64,000 nt of DNA from the NCBI RefSeq assembly GCF_002159975.1, contig NZ_NFJR01000002.1, forward strand, positions 186,001 through 250,000. The letters run 5' to 3'. Shown in pieces: positions 17,374 through 27,176 of this stretch (positions are counted from its first letter, which is position 1; every line of letters begins with the position of its first letter). Both the position numbers and the translations under genes were made by a program. This stretch comes from Barnesiella sp. An22 (GTDB taxonomy: Bacteria; Bacteroidota; Bacteroidia; Bacteroidales; Barnesiellaceae). The notes under the pieces are model-generated. The model worked only from the letters and a program-made list of their open reading frames with translations. It was not told the DNA's origin and searched no databases.

Positions 17374-17401
17374 CTAAGAGCTGTTTCTCAACAACTCTTA
17401 G
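17374..17401. repeat. Hairpin in the gap between the divergent TM protein and miaB
   Basis: CTAAGAG, a mismatch and TGTT pair with AACA, a mismatch and CTCTTAG around a TCTC tetraloop, giving 11 bp in total. It stands in the AT-rich 239-bp gap between divergent genes, where a terminator is not expected, so it may be an operator or a leader hairpin. The rest of the gap shows nothing recognisable. Confidence 0.5.
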
Positions 17402-17537
17402 CCGATTTAACCTAAACCTTAACTATGAAAAAATTTCATGTAATGTGATTGCAAAGAAAATAATTATTTTTTAAAAAACAAATTTTAGAAAAGAAAATAT
17501 TACTTTTTTGTCGATTTTGTTGATAAATTAAAATTGA

Positions 17538-18929
17538 ATGAAGAATAAAACGGATAGAATGAAAAATATGGAAGCGACTGAACCCCCCGTTGGGCAGCCG
17601 GTTGCAGAGAAGAAACTCTTTATCGAAACTTATGGTTGCCAGATGAATGTGGCCGACAGCGAGGTGGTGGCTTCGATCATGCAGATGGCTGGTTACACCT
17701 TGTGCGATAATATCGAGGATGCCGATGCCATTTTCGTCAATACCTGCTCCATTCGCGACAATGCCGAGCAGAAGGTGCTCTCGCGTCTGGCCTACTTCCA
17801 GTCGTTGCGCAAGCATCACAAGCATTTGGTGGTAGGGGTGTTGGGCTGCATGGCCGAGCGGGTGCGCGAGCAACTCATTGCCGAGAACGGCGTCGATTTG
17901 GTGGCTGGTCCCGATTCGTACCTCGACTTGCCCAATCTGGTAGGGGCTGCCGAACATGGCGAGAAGGCGGTGAACGTAGAGCTCTCGACTACCGAGACCT
18001 ATCGCGAGGTGATTCCCTCGCGCATCGGGTTGAACCGCATTTCGGGTTTTATCTCCATCATGCGGGGGTGCAACAACTTTTGCTCCTATTGTATTGTACC
18101 CTATACCCGCGGGCGGGAGCGCAGCCGTGAGCCCGAGAGCATTCTGGGCGAACTGGCCGACCTCAAGGCCAAGGGCTTCAAGGAGGTGACGCTGCTGGGG
18201 CAGAATGTCAACTCGTATCGCTACGAGCGGGCCGACGGCACGGTGGTCGATTTTCCCGCCCTGCTGGCTCTGGTGGCCCAGGCTGCCGGCGAGATGCGGG
18301 TACGCTTCACCACGTCGCACCCCAAGGACATGAGCGACGAGACCCTCCACGTCATCGCCGCCTGGCCCAACCTGTGCCACCACATACACCTGCCGGTACA
18401 GTCGGGCAGTAACCGCATTCTGAAACTGATGAACCGCAAGTATACCCGCGAATGGTATCTCGACCGCATTGCCGCCATCCGTCGCATCTTGCCCGATTGC
18501 GGCATCACGACCGACATGTTCAGCGGCTTCCACTCCGAAACCGAAGAGGATTTCGAAGAGACCCTCTCGCTCATGCGCGAGGTAGGATTCGACTCGTCGT
18601 TCCTCTTCAAATACTCCGAGCGTCCCGGTACGTATGCCTCGAAGCATCTGCCCGACGATGTACCCGAGGAGGTGAAGATTGCCCGCCTGCAACGCATGAT
18701 CGACTTGCAGAACGAGCTCTCGCTCGAGAGCAACCGCCGCGACATCGGCCACGAGTTCGAAGTGCTGGTCGAGGGTTTCTCGAAGCGTTCGCGCGAACAG
18801 CTCTTCGGCCGCACCTCGCAAAACAAGGTGGTGGTCTTCGACAAGGGCAACCACCGTATCGGCCAGTTGGTGCGGGTACGGGTGACCGACGCCTCGTCGG
18901 CTACCCTGCTGGGCGAAGCGTTGGACTAA
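17538..18929 (+). CDS. miaB: tRNA-2-methylthio-N6-dimethylallyladenosine synthase
   Basis: A radical-SAM methylthiotransferase that adds a methylthio group to i6A37 of tRNAs reading UNN codons. The 463 residues hold all three modules. The N-terminal MTTase domain binds a 4Fe-4S cluster (ETYGCQMNVADSE, VNTCSIRDNAEQK, GVLGCMAERV). The radical SAM core has CNNFCSYC near residue 180 (CxxxCxxC), and a C-terminal TRAM domain covers about 395-460. The first codons include a second ATG (MKNMEA) seven residues in; the first is used because the spacing is similar and nothing decides between them. The MFS gene follows after 15 nt, so they may be co-transcribed. Confidence 0.96.
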   Translation: MKNKTDRMKNMEATEPPVGQPVAEKKLFIETYGCQMNVADSEVVASIMQMAGYTLCDNIEDADAIFVNTCSIRDNAEQKVLSRLAYFQSLRKHHKHLVVGVLGCMAERVREQLIAENGVDLVAGPDSYLDLPNLVGAAEHGEKAVNVELSTTETYREVIPSRIGLNRISGFISIMRGCNNFCSYCIVPYTRGRERSREPESILGELADLKAKGFKEVTLLGQNVNSYRYERADGTVVDFPALLALVAQAAGEMRVRFTTSHPKDMSDETLHVIAAWPNLCHHIHLPVQSGSNRILKLMNRKYTREWYLDRIAAIRRILPDCGITTDMFSGFHSETEEDFEETLSLMREVGFDSSFLFKYSERPGTYASKHLPDDVPEEVKIARLQRMIDLQNELSLESNRRDIGHEFEVLVEGFSKRSREQLFGRTSQNKVVVFDKGNHRIGQLVRVRVTDASSATLLGEALD

Positions 18930-18944
18930 ACTCCCGAGTGTCTT

Positions 18945-20135
18945 ATGGAAAAAGTGGTTAAAGATAAACTGTGGACACCCAGCTTCTGTGTGGTGGTGGC
19001 CGGGAACTTCCTGCTCTTTTTTGCCTTCTACCTGCTGTTGCCGGTATTGCCCATGTATTTGAGCGAGGCCTTTGCCGCCAGCCGTTCCACGGCCGGTTTC
19101 ATACTCTCGTCTTATACCATCACTGCCCTGATGATACGCCCCTTTGCCGGGTATATGGTCGACACCTTTCCCCGCAAGCCGCTGCTGCTCATCTGCTATT
19201 TTGTCTTTTTGCTCTTCTTCGGCGGCTATCTGCTGGCCGGCACGCTGCTCCTGTTTGCCATCATTCGGGCCGGGCACGGGGTCGCATTCGGTCTGCTCAC
19301 CGTCTCGAACAGTACGGTGGCTATCGATGTGATGCCCTCGTCGCGACGGGGCGAAGGCATAGGCTACTACGGGGTGAGCAACAATCTGGCCATGGCTGTC
19401 GGACCCACACTTTCACTTTATATACACGATGCTTATGCCAACTTCGACTATATCTTTTTGCTCTCGATGGTATCGGCTACTATCGGACTGATTGCCGTTT
19501 CGACCATCAAGATGCCCTACCGGCGCGACCCGGTACCCGAGAAGCCGCCCATCTCGCTCGACCGGTTTCTGCTGCTGAGGGGTATGCCCGAAGCGGTTAC
19601 GCTCATCTTCTATTCGTTCAGCTACGGGGTGCTGTCGACCTATCTGGCTGTCTATGGCAAGGAGGAGCTGGATATCGAGTCGGGGGCCGGGTTTTTCTTC
19701 ATTCTGCTGGCTATCGGCCTTATCCTGTCGAGGCTCGCCTCGGGGCAATGGCTCAATCGCGGTTTCGTTACCCGCAACATTTTCGTGGGCATGTTGCTGT
19801 CGCTGCTCGGTTACCTCATCTTCGTAGGGGTGCGTAACGAGTGGGGCTACTACGGTGCGGCGGTGGTGCTGGGTTTGGGTTACGGCTGCATCTGTCCGGC
19901 TTATCAGACGATGTTTATCAATCTGGCTCCCAATAATCAGCGGGGTACAGCCAACTCGACCTACCTCACAGCCTGGGACTTGGGGGTAGGGCTGGGGGTC
20001 CTTATCGGCGGACAGATTGCCGACCTCACCAATTATGCTACGGTCTATGCTACCGCTTGTGTGCTCTGCACGATAGGATACCTGCTCTTCCGGTTCAAGA
20101 CGGCAGCCCATTTCGAAAAATATAAGTTGCGATAG
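18945..20135 (+). CDS. Major facilitator superfamily transporter
   Basis: A 396-residue inner-membrane carrier with about 12 hydrophobic helices. The loop 2-3 region carries RPFAGYMVDTFPRKPLLL, close to the MFS signature motif A. GRP-type turns and a central cytoplasmic loop of about 25 residues near 190 (KMPYRRDPVPEKPP) separate the two halves. The topology resembles the drug/sugar exporter branch, but the substrate is not predictable. It starts 15 nt after miaB. No other transport component or regulator is adjacent. Downstream, the 193-bp gap before ftsX is AT-rich. Confidence 0.85.
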   Translation: MEKVVKDKLWTPSFCVVVAGNFLLFFAFYLLLPVLPMYLSEAFAASRSTAGFILSSYTITALMIRPFAGYMVDTFPRKPLLLICYFVFLLFFGGYLLAGTLLLFAIIRAGHGVAFGLLTVSNSTVAIDVMPSSRRGEGIGYYGVSNNLAMAVGPTLSLYIHDAYANFDYIFLLSMVSATIGLIAVSTIKMPYRRDPVPEKPPISLDRFLLLRGMPEAVTLIFYSFSYGVLSTYLAVYGKEELDIESGAGFFFILLAIGLILSRLASGQWLNRGFVTRNIFVGMLLSLLGYLIFVGVRNEWGYYGAAVVLGLGYGCICPAYQTMFINLAPNNQRGTANSTYLTAWDLGVGLGVLIGGQIADLTNYATVYATACVLCTIGYLLFRFKTAAHFEKYKLR

Positions 20136-20328
20136 AAAATGTTAAAATATGTGAATAAAAAGAGCAATTTCGCCCAGATAGACTTTATTTTGCATAAAAT
20201 TTGGGCTAATAATATCCTTTTGTTTTCTGGTTCGTTAAAAGAAAGGGGTAGGAACGTCGAAATAGGTGTCTAACAGAGGCGTAAAATCCTCACAGAACAA
20301 AAGGCTTGATTTGGTAAAAAAGAGAGAT

Positions 20329-21210
20329 ATGAACAACAAGGCTTCTTTCAGCAAACGGATTTCTTTTCTGAATGCTCGAATGACTTCGACATTAAGCGTG
20401 TCGCTGGTCCTTTTCATCTTGGGGATTATGGTCTTGATGGGCTTTTTGGCCAACAATCTCTCCCGTCATGTCAAGGAGAATATAGGCTTCTCGATTGTCC
20501 TCAACGAGTCGGCCGGCGAACAACAGGTGCACCAGTTGCAACGCATGCTCGAGCGGGCCGACTATGTGAAGGCTGCCCAGTACATCTCGAAAGAGGATGC
20601 CCTGAAGGAGGTGATGATCGAGTTGGGCGAAAATCCCGAAGATGTGTTGGGGGTCAATCCCTTGCAATCGTCGATCGAGGTCAAGCTCAAAGCGGACTAT
20701 GCCAATACCGACAGTCTTGCCGTTATTGAAAAAGGCCTTCGCGACCAGGTAATCGTGAGCGACATCCTCTATCAGAAAGACCTCATTCAGTCGGTCAACG
20801 ACAACATGAGCCGCATCGGCCTCATCTTGCTGGCGTTGGCCATTGTGCTGATGATTATATCGTTTGCCCTGATTAGCAATACCATCCGGTTGGGTGCCTA
20901 CTCCAAGCGATTCCTCATTCACACGATGAAGCTGGTAGGTGCTACCCCGGCCTTCATACGGAGGCCATTTATTGTCTCCAATGTCATCAACGGCATTGTG
21001 GCCTCGGTCATTGCCATGCTGCTCCTCTCGGGGTGTGTCTATTACCTCATGTCCGAGATGGAAAACTTCACGACACTTGTGTCGGTACCCATGATGCTGC
21101 TGGTATTCCTCACCGTGCTGGTGCTGGGTATTATCCTGTCGGCCGTCTCGGCCTATTGGGCCGTGAACCGTTATATCCGCATGGATAGAGACGACTTGTA
21201 TTATGTGTGA
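20329..21210 (+). CDS. ftsX: Cell division protein FtsX
   Basis: A 293-residue permease-like subunit that couples FtsE ATPase activity in the divisome to periplasmic peptidoglycan hydrolases. Helix 1 is near residues 20-40. The extracytoplasmic domain (about 45-165) contains VLNESAGEQQVHQLQRML and KEDALKEVMIELGENPEDVLG, the typical FtsX ECD signature. Three further helices are near 172-192, 222-245 and 262-285. The ATG at 20329 is preferred to an in-frame start at 20266. It opens a compact operon with DUF3098, uppP, truB and queA. No ftsE is adjacent, which is usual in Bacteroidota. Confidence 0.93.
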   Translation: MNNKASFSKRISFLNARMTSTLSVSLVLFILGIMVLMGFLANNLSRHVKENIGFSIVLNESAGEQQVHQLQRMLERADYVKAAQYISKEDALKEVMIELGENPEDVLGVNPLQSSIEVKLKADYANTDSLAVIEKGLRDQVIVSDILYQKDLIQSVNDNMSRIGLILLALAIVLMIISFALISNTIRLGAYSKRFLIHTMKLVGATPAFIRRPFIVSNVINGIVASVIAMLLLSGCVYYLMSEMENFTTLVSVPMMLLVFLTVLVLGIILSAVSAYWAVNRYIRMDRDDLYYV

Positions 21211-21230
21211 TAAAAAAACAGTATAACCAT

Positions 21231-21506
21231 ATGAAATCTCAAGAAAAGAAATCGGCACCGGTGCTTTCCGACACGGAGCAAAAGGCCTCGTTTGCTCTGG
21301 GAAAAGCCAATATTAAGCTCATTGCCATATCGTTTGCCGTGATTGTAGTCGGCTTCCTGCTGATGCTGGGGCCCGGTACTACCCCCGAGGCATATAACCC
21401 CGACATCTTCAGTTTTCGTCGCATTGTGCTGGCCCCCGGCATAGCCTTCGTGGGGTTTGTCTTCATGGTCTATGCAATCATGCACAACTCTAAAAAGAGA
21501 CAATAA
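21231..21506 (+). CDS. DUF3098 small membrane protein
   Basis: 91 residues with two predicted membrane helices (about 33-52 and 66-86) and a hydrophilic N-terminus. The stretch FALGKANIKLIAISFAVIVVGFLLM is recognisable for DUF3098. Its function is unknown; in Bacteroidota it is conserved between ftsX and uppP, which points to envelope assembly or division. The ATG at 21231 is used rather than the in-frame start at 21207, which lies inside the spacer after ftsX. Spacing to ftsX is 20 nt and to uppP 35 nt, consistent with one transcript. Confidence 0.85.
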   Translation: MKSQEKKSAPVLSDTEQKASFALGKANIKLIAISFAVIVVGFLLMLGPGTTPEAYNPDIFSFRRIVLAPGIAFVGFVFMVYAIMHNSKKRQ

Positions 21507-21541
21507 GGCAGTTTGATATTTCTGTTTAAATTTTCAAGAAA

Positions 21542-22390
21542 GTGGATTTTTTAGAAACGATTATTATCGCCATTGTAGAGGGACTGACCGAGTTTTTACC
21601 CGTTTCCTCTACGGGGCACATGATTATTACACAGAGTGTTCTGGGTGTAGAAAGTACTCCCTTTGTAAGGGCATTTACGGTCATTATACAGTTCGGTGCT
21701 ATCTTGTCGGTGGTATGTCTCTATTGGAAACGGTTTTTCCGGCTCAATCGCACTCCGCTCCCGGGCAATCCCTCGGCCTTGCGGCGTTTCCTGCACACCT
21801 ACGATTTTTACTGGAAGTTGCTGGTGGCATTCATCCCCGCTGCCATATTCGGTTTGCTCTTGGGCGACTGGATTGATACCCTGCTCGAAAACGTGGTAGT
21901 CGTTGCCGTCATGCTGGTTATTGGCGGTATCTTCATGCTCTTCTGCGACCGGATATTCAACAAGGGCAGCGACAACACCGAGCTTACCGAGAAACGAGCA
22001 TTTTACATAGGATTGTTCCAATGTATCGCCATGATACCGGGTGTATCGCGTTCGATGGCGACCATCGTGGGCGGTATGGCACAGAAACTTTCGCGCAAGG
22101 CGGCAGCCGAGTTCTCGTTCTTTCTGGCTGTTCCCACCATGTTTGCGGCAATGGCATACAAGATGCTGAAGCTGTTTTCAGAACCTGAAGGAGCCGATTT
22201 GATTATGAACAACATGGGTACTTTGTTGTTGGGCAACGTAGTTGCCTTTGTGGTAGCCTTGCTGGCCATCAAGTTTTTCATCGGTTTCGTTACCCGCTAT
22301 GGATTCAAGGCCTTCGGGTGGTATCGTATAATAGTGGGTGGTGTGATTCTCGTCATGTTGTTGACGGGACATAACTTAACGATTATGTAA
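21542..22390 (+). CDS. uppP: Undecaprenyl-diphosphatase (GTG start)
   Basis: Recycles undecaprenyl pyrophosphate to the monophosphate lipid carrier for peptidoglycan and surface glycans. The 282-residue membrane protein carries both BacA/UppP motifs: [15 protein letters not shown] near residue 13 and [14 protein letters not shown] near 170. Translation must begin with GTG at 21542, because the encoded sequence starts exactly at the family N-terminus ([18 protein letters not shown]) and no ATG lies nearby. It follows DUF3098 and is separated from truB by 6 nt. Confidence 0.96.
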   Translation: MDFLETIIIAIVEGLTEFLPVSSTGHMIITQSVLGVESTPFVRAFTVIIQFGAILSVVCLYWKRFFRLNRTPLPGNPSALRRFLHTYDFYWKLLVAFIPAAIFGLLLGDWIDTLLENVVVVAVMLVIGGIFMLFCDRIFNKGSDNTELTEKRAFYIGLFQCIAMIPGVSRSMATIVGGMAQKLSRKAAAEFSFFLAVPTMFAAMAYKMLKLFSEPEGADLIMNNMGTLLLGNVVAFVVALLAIKFFIGFVTRYGFKAFGWYRIIVGGVILVMLLTGHNLTIM

Positions 22391-22396
22391 TGTGTA

Positions 22397-23134
22397 ATGG
22401 ATTTTAACGAAGGCGAAATCATATATATCGACAAACCGCTGCATTGGACCTCGTTCGATGTCGTCAAGCGAATCCGTTTGCGAATCTTGCGCAGGCTCAA
22501 GCAGAAGAAACTGAAAGTGGGTCATGCCGGTACACTCGACCCCCTGGCTACGGGAGTGATGATTGTCTGCACCGGGCGGGCCACGAAACGCATCGAGGAG
22601 TTTCAGTATCATACCAAAGAGTATATCGCCACCTTGCAGTTGGGTGCGACTACCCCCTCGTTCGATCTGGAGACCGAAATCGATGCACACTACCCGCACG
22701 AGCACATCACCCGCGAGAGCGTAGAGCGAACATTACCGCGTTTTGTCGGTTCCATTATGCAGGTGCCTCCCTCCTATTCGGCTTGTAAAATCGAGGGTCG
22801 CCGTGCCTACGACATGGCGCGCAAGGGGCAGGAGGTAGAGCTTAAACCCAAGGAGCTGGTGATCGACGAAATCGAGCTGCTCTCCTGCGAATTGCCCATT
22901 ATCCGGATACGGGTCGTTTGCAGCAAAGGGACTTACATACGGGCTTTGGCCCGTGACATCGGGGTGGCCCTCGGCAGTGGTGCCCATCTGGTGGGGCTCG
23001 TGCGTACACGGGTAGGCGATGTGACGCTTGCCGATTGCCTGTCGGTCGACGAGGTGGCCCGGATGATTGACGAGGCCCCCTTGACAACCTCCGAAGAAGA
23101 TAAAAACGAAGAAAGTAATAACGAACAAATATGA
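22397..23134 (+). CDS. truB: tRNA pseudouridine-55 synthase
   Basis: Makes pseudouridine 55 in the T-loop of nearly all elongator tRNAs. The 245-residue protein has the catalytic motif [14 protein letters not shown], with the nucleophilic Asp, near residue 48. [18 protein letters not shown] near 135 and the RALARDIG segment near 185 are also family landmarks. The C-terminal tail ([21 protein letters not shown]) is acidic and unconserved, and lacks a full PUA domain, as in shorter TruB proteins. Its stop overlaps the queA start by 4 nt (ATGA), indicating coupling. Confidence 0.96.
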   Translation: MDFNEGEIIYIDKPLHWTSFDVVKRIRLRILRRLKQKKLKVGHAGTLDPLATGVMIVCTGRATKRIEEFQYHTKEYIATLQLGATTPSFDLETEIDAHYPHEHITRESVERTLPRFVGSIMQVPPSYSACKIEGRRAYDMARKGQEVELKPKELVIDEIELLSCELPIIRIRVVCSKGTYIRALARDIGVALGSGAHLVGLVRTRVGDVTLADCLSVDEVARMIDEAPLTTSEEDKNEESNNEQI

Positions 23135-24180
23135 AACTGTCCCAATTCAAATTTAAATTGCCCGAAGCGCAAATCGCTCAATACCCGGCAAAAAACCGGG
23201 ACGAGTCCCGGTTGATGGTCATCGACCGGAAAACGGGAAAGATTGAACACCGCATCTTCAAAGAGATTATCGACTATTTCGAAGAGAAAGATGTGTTTGT
23301 ATTCAACGACACCAAAGTCTTTCCTGCACGCCTCTATGGCAATAAAGAAAAAACCGGTGCCAAAATCGAGGTATTCCTTCTGCGCGAGCTCAACGAAGAG
23401 AATCGCCTGTGGGACGTTCTGGTAGAGCCGGCCCGTAAGATACGTATCGGCAACAAACTCTATTTCGGCGACGACGACTCGATGGTGGCCGAGGTAATCG
23501 ACAATACCACCTCGCGCGGCCGTACGTTGCGATTTCTCTACGACGGCTCGCACGACGAGTTCAAAGAGGCCCTCTACAAACTGGGCGAGATGCCTTTGCC
23601 GGCCTATATCACCCGTCCGGTCGAGGAGCTCGATGCCGAGCGCTATCAAAATATCTTTGCCCGTCACGAAGGGGCCGTGGTTACTCCCGCTGCCGGGCTC
23701 CACTTCAGCCGTGAGCTGTTGAAGCGCATGGAGATCAAGGGCATCGACTACGGCTTCCTCACCCTCCATTCGGGCCTGGGTAACTTCCGTGAAATCGATG
23801 TCGAAGACCTTACCAAGCACAAAATGGACTCGGAGCAGCTGATTGTGACCCCCGAGCTCGTCGAGCTCGTCAACCACGCCAAGGATGGCGGCCACAAGGT
23901 GTGCGCCGTGGGTACCTCGGTGATGCGGGGTATCGAGAGTGCGGTCAGCACCGGCGGCCACATGAAGACCTACGACGGCTGGACCAACAAGTTCATCTTC
24001 CCGCCCTACGACTTTACGGTAGCCACCAGTCTGGTGACCAACTTCCACATGCCGCTTTCGACCATGCTGATGATGGTAGCGGCATTCGGCGGATATGAAA
24101 TTGTCCTCGAGGCCTACGATGCTGCCCTCAAGGAGGGGTATCGTTTCGGTGCCTATGGCGACGCCATGCTCATTCTGTAA
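23131..24180 (+). CDS. queA: S-adenosylmethionine:tRNA ribosyltransferase-isomerase
   Basis: Transfers and isomerises the ribosyl group of SAM onto 7-aminomethyl-7-deazaguanine in tRNA to form epoxyqueuosine. The 349 residues match the family. Typical segments are [14 protein letters not shown] near residue 55, [12 protein letters not shown] near 152, [22 protein letters not shown] near 170 and [17 protein letters not shown] near 310. It is the last gene of the ftsX-DUF3098-uppP-truB-queA operon and is followed by a strong hairpin. The product is the substrate of QueG, encoded at 10066-11010. Confidence 0.97.
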   Translation: MKLSQFKFKLPEAQIAQYPAKNRDESRLMVIDRKTGKIEHRIFKEIIDYFEEKDVFVFNDTKVFPARLYGNKEKTGAKIEVFLLRELNEENRLWDVLVEPARKIRIGNKLYFGDDDSMVAEVIDNTTSRGRTLRFLYDGSHDEFKEALYKLGEMPLPAYITRPVEELDAERYQNIFARHEGAVVTPAAGLHFSRELLKRMEIKGIDYGFLTLHSGLGNFREIDVEDLTKHKMDSEQLIVTPELVELVNHAKDGGHKVCAVGTSVMRGIESAVSTGGHMKTYDGWTNKFIFPPYDFTVATSLVTNFHMPLSTMLMMVAAFGGYEIVLEAYDAALKEGYRFGAYGDAMLIL

Positions 24181-24219
24181 TTGGTAAGATATCAGGGACG
24201 CTCTTGTCCCGGAAGATAC

Positions 24220-24267
24220 AGAGAACCTTGTTGCACCTTGGGGACAAACGGTGCGGCAAGGTTCTCT
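24220..24267 (+). terminator. Terminator of the ftsX-queA operon
   Basis: AGAGAACCTTG and GCACC pair with GGTGC and CAAGGTTCTCT around a 12-nt loop, with 2-nt internal loops. A second small repeat and CCTTTTTTATT follow at 24288-24302. Confidence 0.85.
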
Positions 24268-24513
24268 CTCTTATAGAGAGATTACTATCTCGCCTTTTTT
24301 ATTATGTTGCTGGAATAGATAACAATTTGGTTGGTTCGATTGGATATCCGATTGAACAATGGAATAGATGCCTTTTTTGCTGTTTTATAGCAGTATAGTT
24401 TCCATATGGGAGTTGGTATAGGCCTCTATTCGTTGCTGGTTTCAGGAAACTTTTTTCTATTCTGGTTTTCAAAAGTTTCCCGAAAAAGGAAACTTTTGTC
24501 TCGAAATTTGTTG

Positions 24514-24542
24514 TTTGGTTATCGCGAATTTGTGTAACTTTG
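24514..24542 (+). promoter_or_regulatory. Promoter of the riboswitch-nrdDG transcript
   Basis: TAACTTTG at 24535-24542 matches TAnnTTTG. A TTTG at 24514-24517 lies 17 bp upstream, a little closer than the usual 19-21. The start of transcription would fall just before the cobalamin riboswitch. The 24303-24513 stretch upstream shows no gene or clear element. Confidence 0.55.
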
Positions 24543-24549
24543 TACCCGC

Positions 24550-24770
24550 ATTCCGGTTCGGCCCCGTTGTACGATGGTGTCGATAAAAAGGGAATCGGGT
24601 GAGAATCCCGAGCAGTCCCGCTGCTGTAATTCCTGTGAAAGTCCCGTGACACGAGCCACTGACGAGAATCTGTTTCTGTAATGTCGGGAAGGCGTCATCG
24701 GGGCAGGGAAGAGCCAGAAGACCTGCCGGAGTGAGAGAGAAGCAAAAGGACGTTCGAGGAGACGTCCGCA
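24550..24770 (+). promoter_or_regulatory. Cobalamin riboswitch upstream of nrdDG
   Basis: The leader contains the ordered landmarks of a B12 riboswitch: GGGAATCGGGTGAGAATCCC, then CAGTCCCGCTGCTGTAA, then GTGACACGAGCCACTG. Next come GGGAAGGCGTCATCGGGGC and the B12 box AGCCAGAAGACCTGCC at about 24714-24729. It ends some 27-60 nt before the nrdD ATG. By family knowledge adenosylcobalamin binding lowers expression of the downstream genes. Boundaries are approximate; the identity is strongly supported. Confidence 0.95.
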
Positions 24771-24797
24771 GTATCCAACCCTAAACAACTTATCAAC

Positions 24798-27176
24798 ATG
24801 GATTATGCAGGCATTACCATTGCCAAGCGCGATGGTGCCCAAGAGAGTTTCTCGATTGCCAAAATCGAGCGGGCTATTGCCAAGGCCTATCGGGCCGATG
24901 GTATCGACGACGAAACTGCGGTGAAACAGATTGCCGGCGAGGTGGCCGCCGCCATCGACAAGAGCGAGATTTCGGTCGAGGAGATTCAAGATCTGGTCGA
25001 GCGCCATCTGATGCGGCGCAACCCTTCGGTGGCCAAGCGCTTCATCATCTATCGCGAGTGGCGCACCAAGGAGCGCGAGAAACGCACCTCGATGAAGCAG
25101 GTGATGGACGGCATCGTGGCTGTCGAGAAGAACGACGTGAACCTGAGCAACGCCAACATGTCGTCGCATACGCCGGCCGGGCAGATGATGACCTTCGCCT
25201 CGGAGGTGACCAAGGATTACGCCTACAAGTATCTGGTGGGGGTGCGCTACGGGCGGGCGCACCGCGAGGGCGACATTCACATTCACGACCTCGACTACTA
25301 TCCCACCAAGACGACTACCTGCGTGCAGTACGACCTGGAGGATATTTTCAACCGCGGTTTCCATACCAAAAACGGAACCGTGCGCACGCCTCAGTCGATA
25401 CAGAGCTACGCCACGCTGGCCACTATCGTGTTCCAGACCAACCAGAACGAGCAGCACGGCGGGCAGGCCATCCCGGCTTTCGACCACTTCATGGCACCGG
25501 GGGTGCTGAAGAGTTTCCGCAAACATCTCGAGACGGCCATCGACTTCATCTTGCGCCTGCATGGCGAGAGCGACCATCCGTCGCTGCGAGAGGCGATAGC
25601 CGACTCGGTCGCCTCGATAGCCGATACGGAGGTGCAACAGGCTGCACTGGCCGACCGCCTGCAGACTCTGGGCCTGACTCTCTCGGCCAATGAGTTGCGC
25701 ACCGCCTGGACACAAAGCTACGAGACTACCCGCAAGGATACCCACCAAGCCATGGAGGGGTTGGTGCACAACCTCAACACCATGCACTCGCGGGGTGGCA
25801 ACCAGGTGGTTTTCAGTTCGATAAACTACGGTACCGATACCTCGCCCGAGGGGCGCATGGTCATACGCGAGCTGCTCTCGGCTACAACCGAGGGGTTGGG
25901 CCACGGCGAGGTGCCGGTCTTCCCGATACAGATTTTCAAGGTGAAGAATGGGGTATCGTACAGCGACGAGGATTATGCTGCGGCGATGGCCGACTTCGAG
26001 GGGGCGATGGCGGGACGTATCCCATTCAAGGCGCCCAACTTCGACCTGCTGCTCGAGTCGTGCCGGACCACGGCCACTTCGCTCTTTCCCAATTTCGTAT
26101 TTCTCGATACCGACTACAACCGGAACGAACTTTGGCGGGCCGACGACCCCGACCGCTTCCGCTACGAGGTGGCCACGATGGGTTGCCGTACCCGGGTATT
26201 TGAAAACCTGCACGGTGCGAAGAGTTCGTGGGGGCGGGGCAACCTCTCCTTTACCTCGATGAATATGCCGCGCCTGGCCATCGAGGCGCGTCGCGAGGCC
26301 GAAGAGCTGCACCCCGACGGCGACAAGCACGCCATCCGCCGCGAGGCCCGTATCCTCTTTCTCGAGAAGGTGCGCACCACCGCCTCGATGATTGCCGAGC
26401 AGTTGCACGAGCGGTACGAATACCAGCGCAAGGCTCTCGCCCGTCAGTTCCCTTTCATGATGGGTAACGACGTGTGGAAGGGTGGCGGACGGCTGAATCC
26501 CGACGATGAGGTGGGCGACGTAATCAATAGCGGTACGCTGGGCATCGGTTTTATCGGCGGCCACAATGCCATGTGTGCCATCTACGGCGAGGGGCATGCC
26601 CGCAACGAGGAGGCCTGGCAGACGCTCTACGATGCCGTGATGGTGATGAACAACGTGGTCGAGGAGTACAAGAGCCGCTATGGGCTCAACTACTCGGTAC
26701 TGGCCACGCCGGCCGAGGGTCTCTCGGGTCGCTTCACCCGTCTGGACCGCAAGCGCTACGGGGTTATCCCCGGCGTGACCGACCGCGACTACTACGTCAA
26801 CTCGTTCCACATCGACGTGAAGGAGCCGGTGACCATCGTCGAGAAGATTCGTAAGGAGGCCCCCTTCCACGCCATTACGCGGGGCGGACACATCACCTAT
26901 GTCGAGCTCGACGGCGAGGCGAAGAAGAATGTATCGGTCATCTTGAAAATCGTGAAGGTGATGCACGACGAGGGCATCGGTTACGGTTCGATAAACCACC
27001 CGGTCGATACCTGCCGTGCGTGCGGCTACCGGGGTGTCATCTATACGCAATGCCCGGTGTGCAAGAGCGAGAACATCTCGCGCATGCGTCGCATTACCGG
27101 CTACCTTACCGGCAGCCTCGAGTCGTGGAACTCGGCCAAGCAGGCCGAAGAGCGCGACCGGGTAAAACACAAGTAA
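24798..27176 (+). CDS. nrdD: Anaerobic (class III) ribonucleoside-triphosphate reductase
   Basis: Reduces NTPs to dNTPs under anoxia with a glycyl radical. The 792-residue protein starts with an ATP-cone (about 3-95), the allosteric activity site. The catalytic barrel contains THTTTCVQYDLED-like and MGCRTRVFENLHG cysteine sites. A four-cysteine zinc site (CRACGYRGVIYTQCPVCKS) lies near 738-756, and the glycyl-radical loop RRITGYLTG has Gly768 as the expected radical residue. nrdG follows with no spacer. A cobalamin riboswitch precedes it, so synthesis should fall when B12 is plentiful, presumably because a B12-dependent class II enzyme is then used. That partner gene is not in the window. Confidence 0.97.
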   Translation: MDYAGITIAKRDGAQESFSIAKIERAIAKAYRADGIDDETAVKQIAGEVAAAIDKSEISVEEIQDLVERHLMRRNPSVAKRFIIYREWRTKEREKRTSMKQVMDGIVAVEKNDVNLSNANMSSHTPAGQMMTFASEVTKDYAYKYLVGVRYGRAHREGDIHIHDLDYYPTKTTTCVQYDLEDIFNRGFHTKNGTVRTPQSIQSYATLATIVFQTNQNEQHGGQAIPAFDHFMAPGVLKSFRKHLETAIDFILRLHGESDHPSLREAIADSVASIADTEVQQAALADRLQTLGLTLSANELRTAWTQSYETTRKDTHQAMEGLVHNLNTMHSRGGNQVVFSSINYGTDTSPEGRMVIRELLSATTEGLGHGEVPVFPIQIFKVKNGVSYSDEDYAAAMADFEGAMAGRIPFKAPNFDLLLESCRTTATSLFPNFVFLDTDYNRNELWRADDPDRFRYEVATMGCRTRVFENLHGAKSSWGRGNLSFTSMNMPRLAIEARREAEELHPDGDKHAIRREARILFLEKVRTTASMIAEQLHERYEYQRKALARQFPFMMGNDVWKGGGRLNPDDEVGDVINSGTLGIGFIGGHNAMCAIYGEGHARNEEAWQTLYDAVMVMNNVVEEYKSRYGLNYSVLATPAEGLSGRFTRLDRKRYGVIPGVTDRDYYVNSFHIDVKEPVTIVEKIRKEAPFHAITRGGHITYVELDGEAKKNVSVILKIVKVMHDEGIGYGSINHPVDTCRACGYRGVIYTQCPVCKSENISRMRRITGYLTGSLESWNSAKQAEERDRVKHK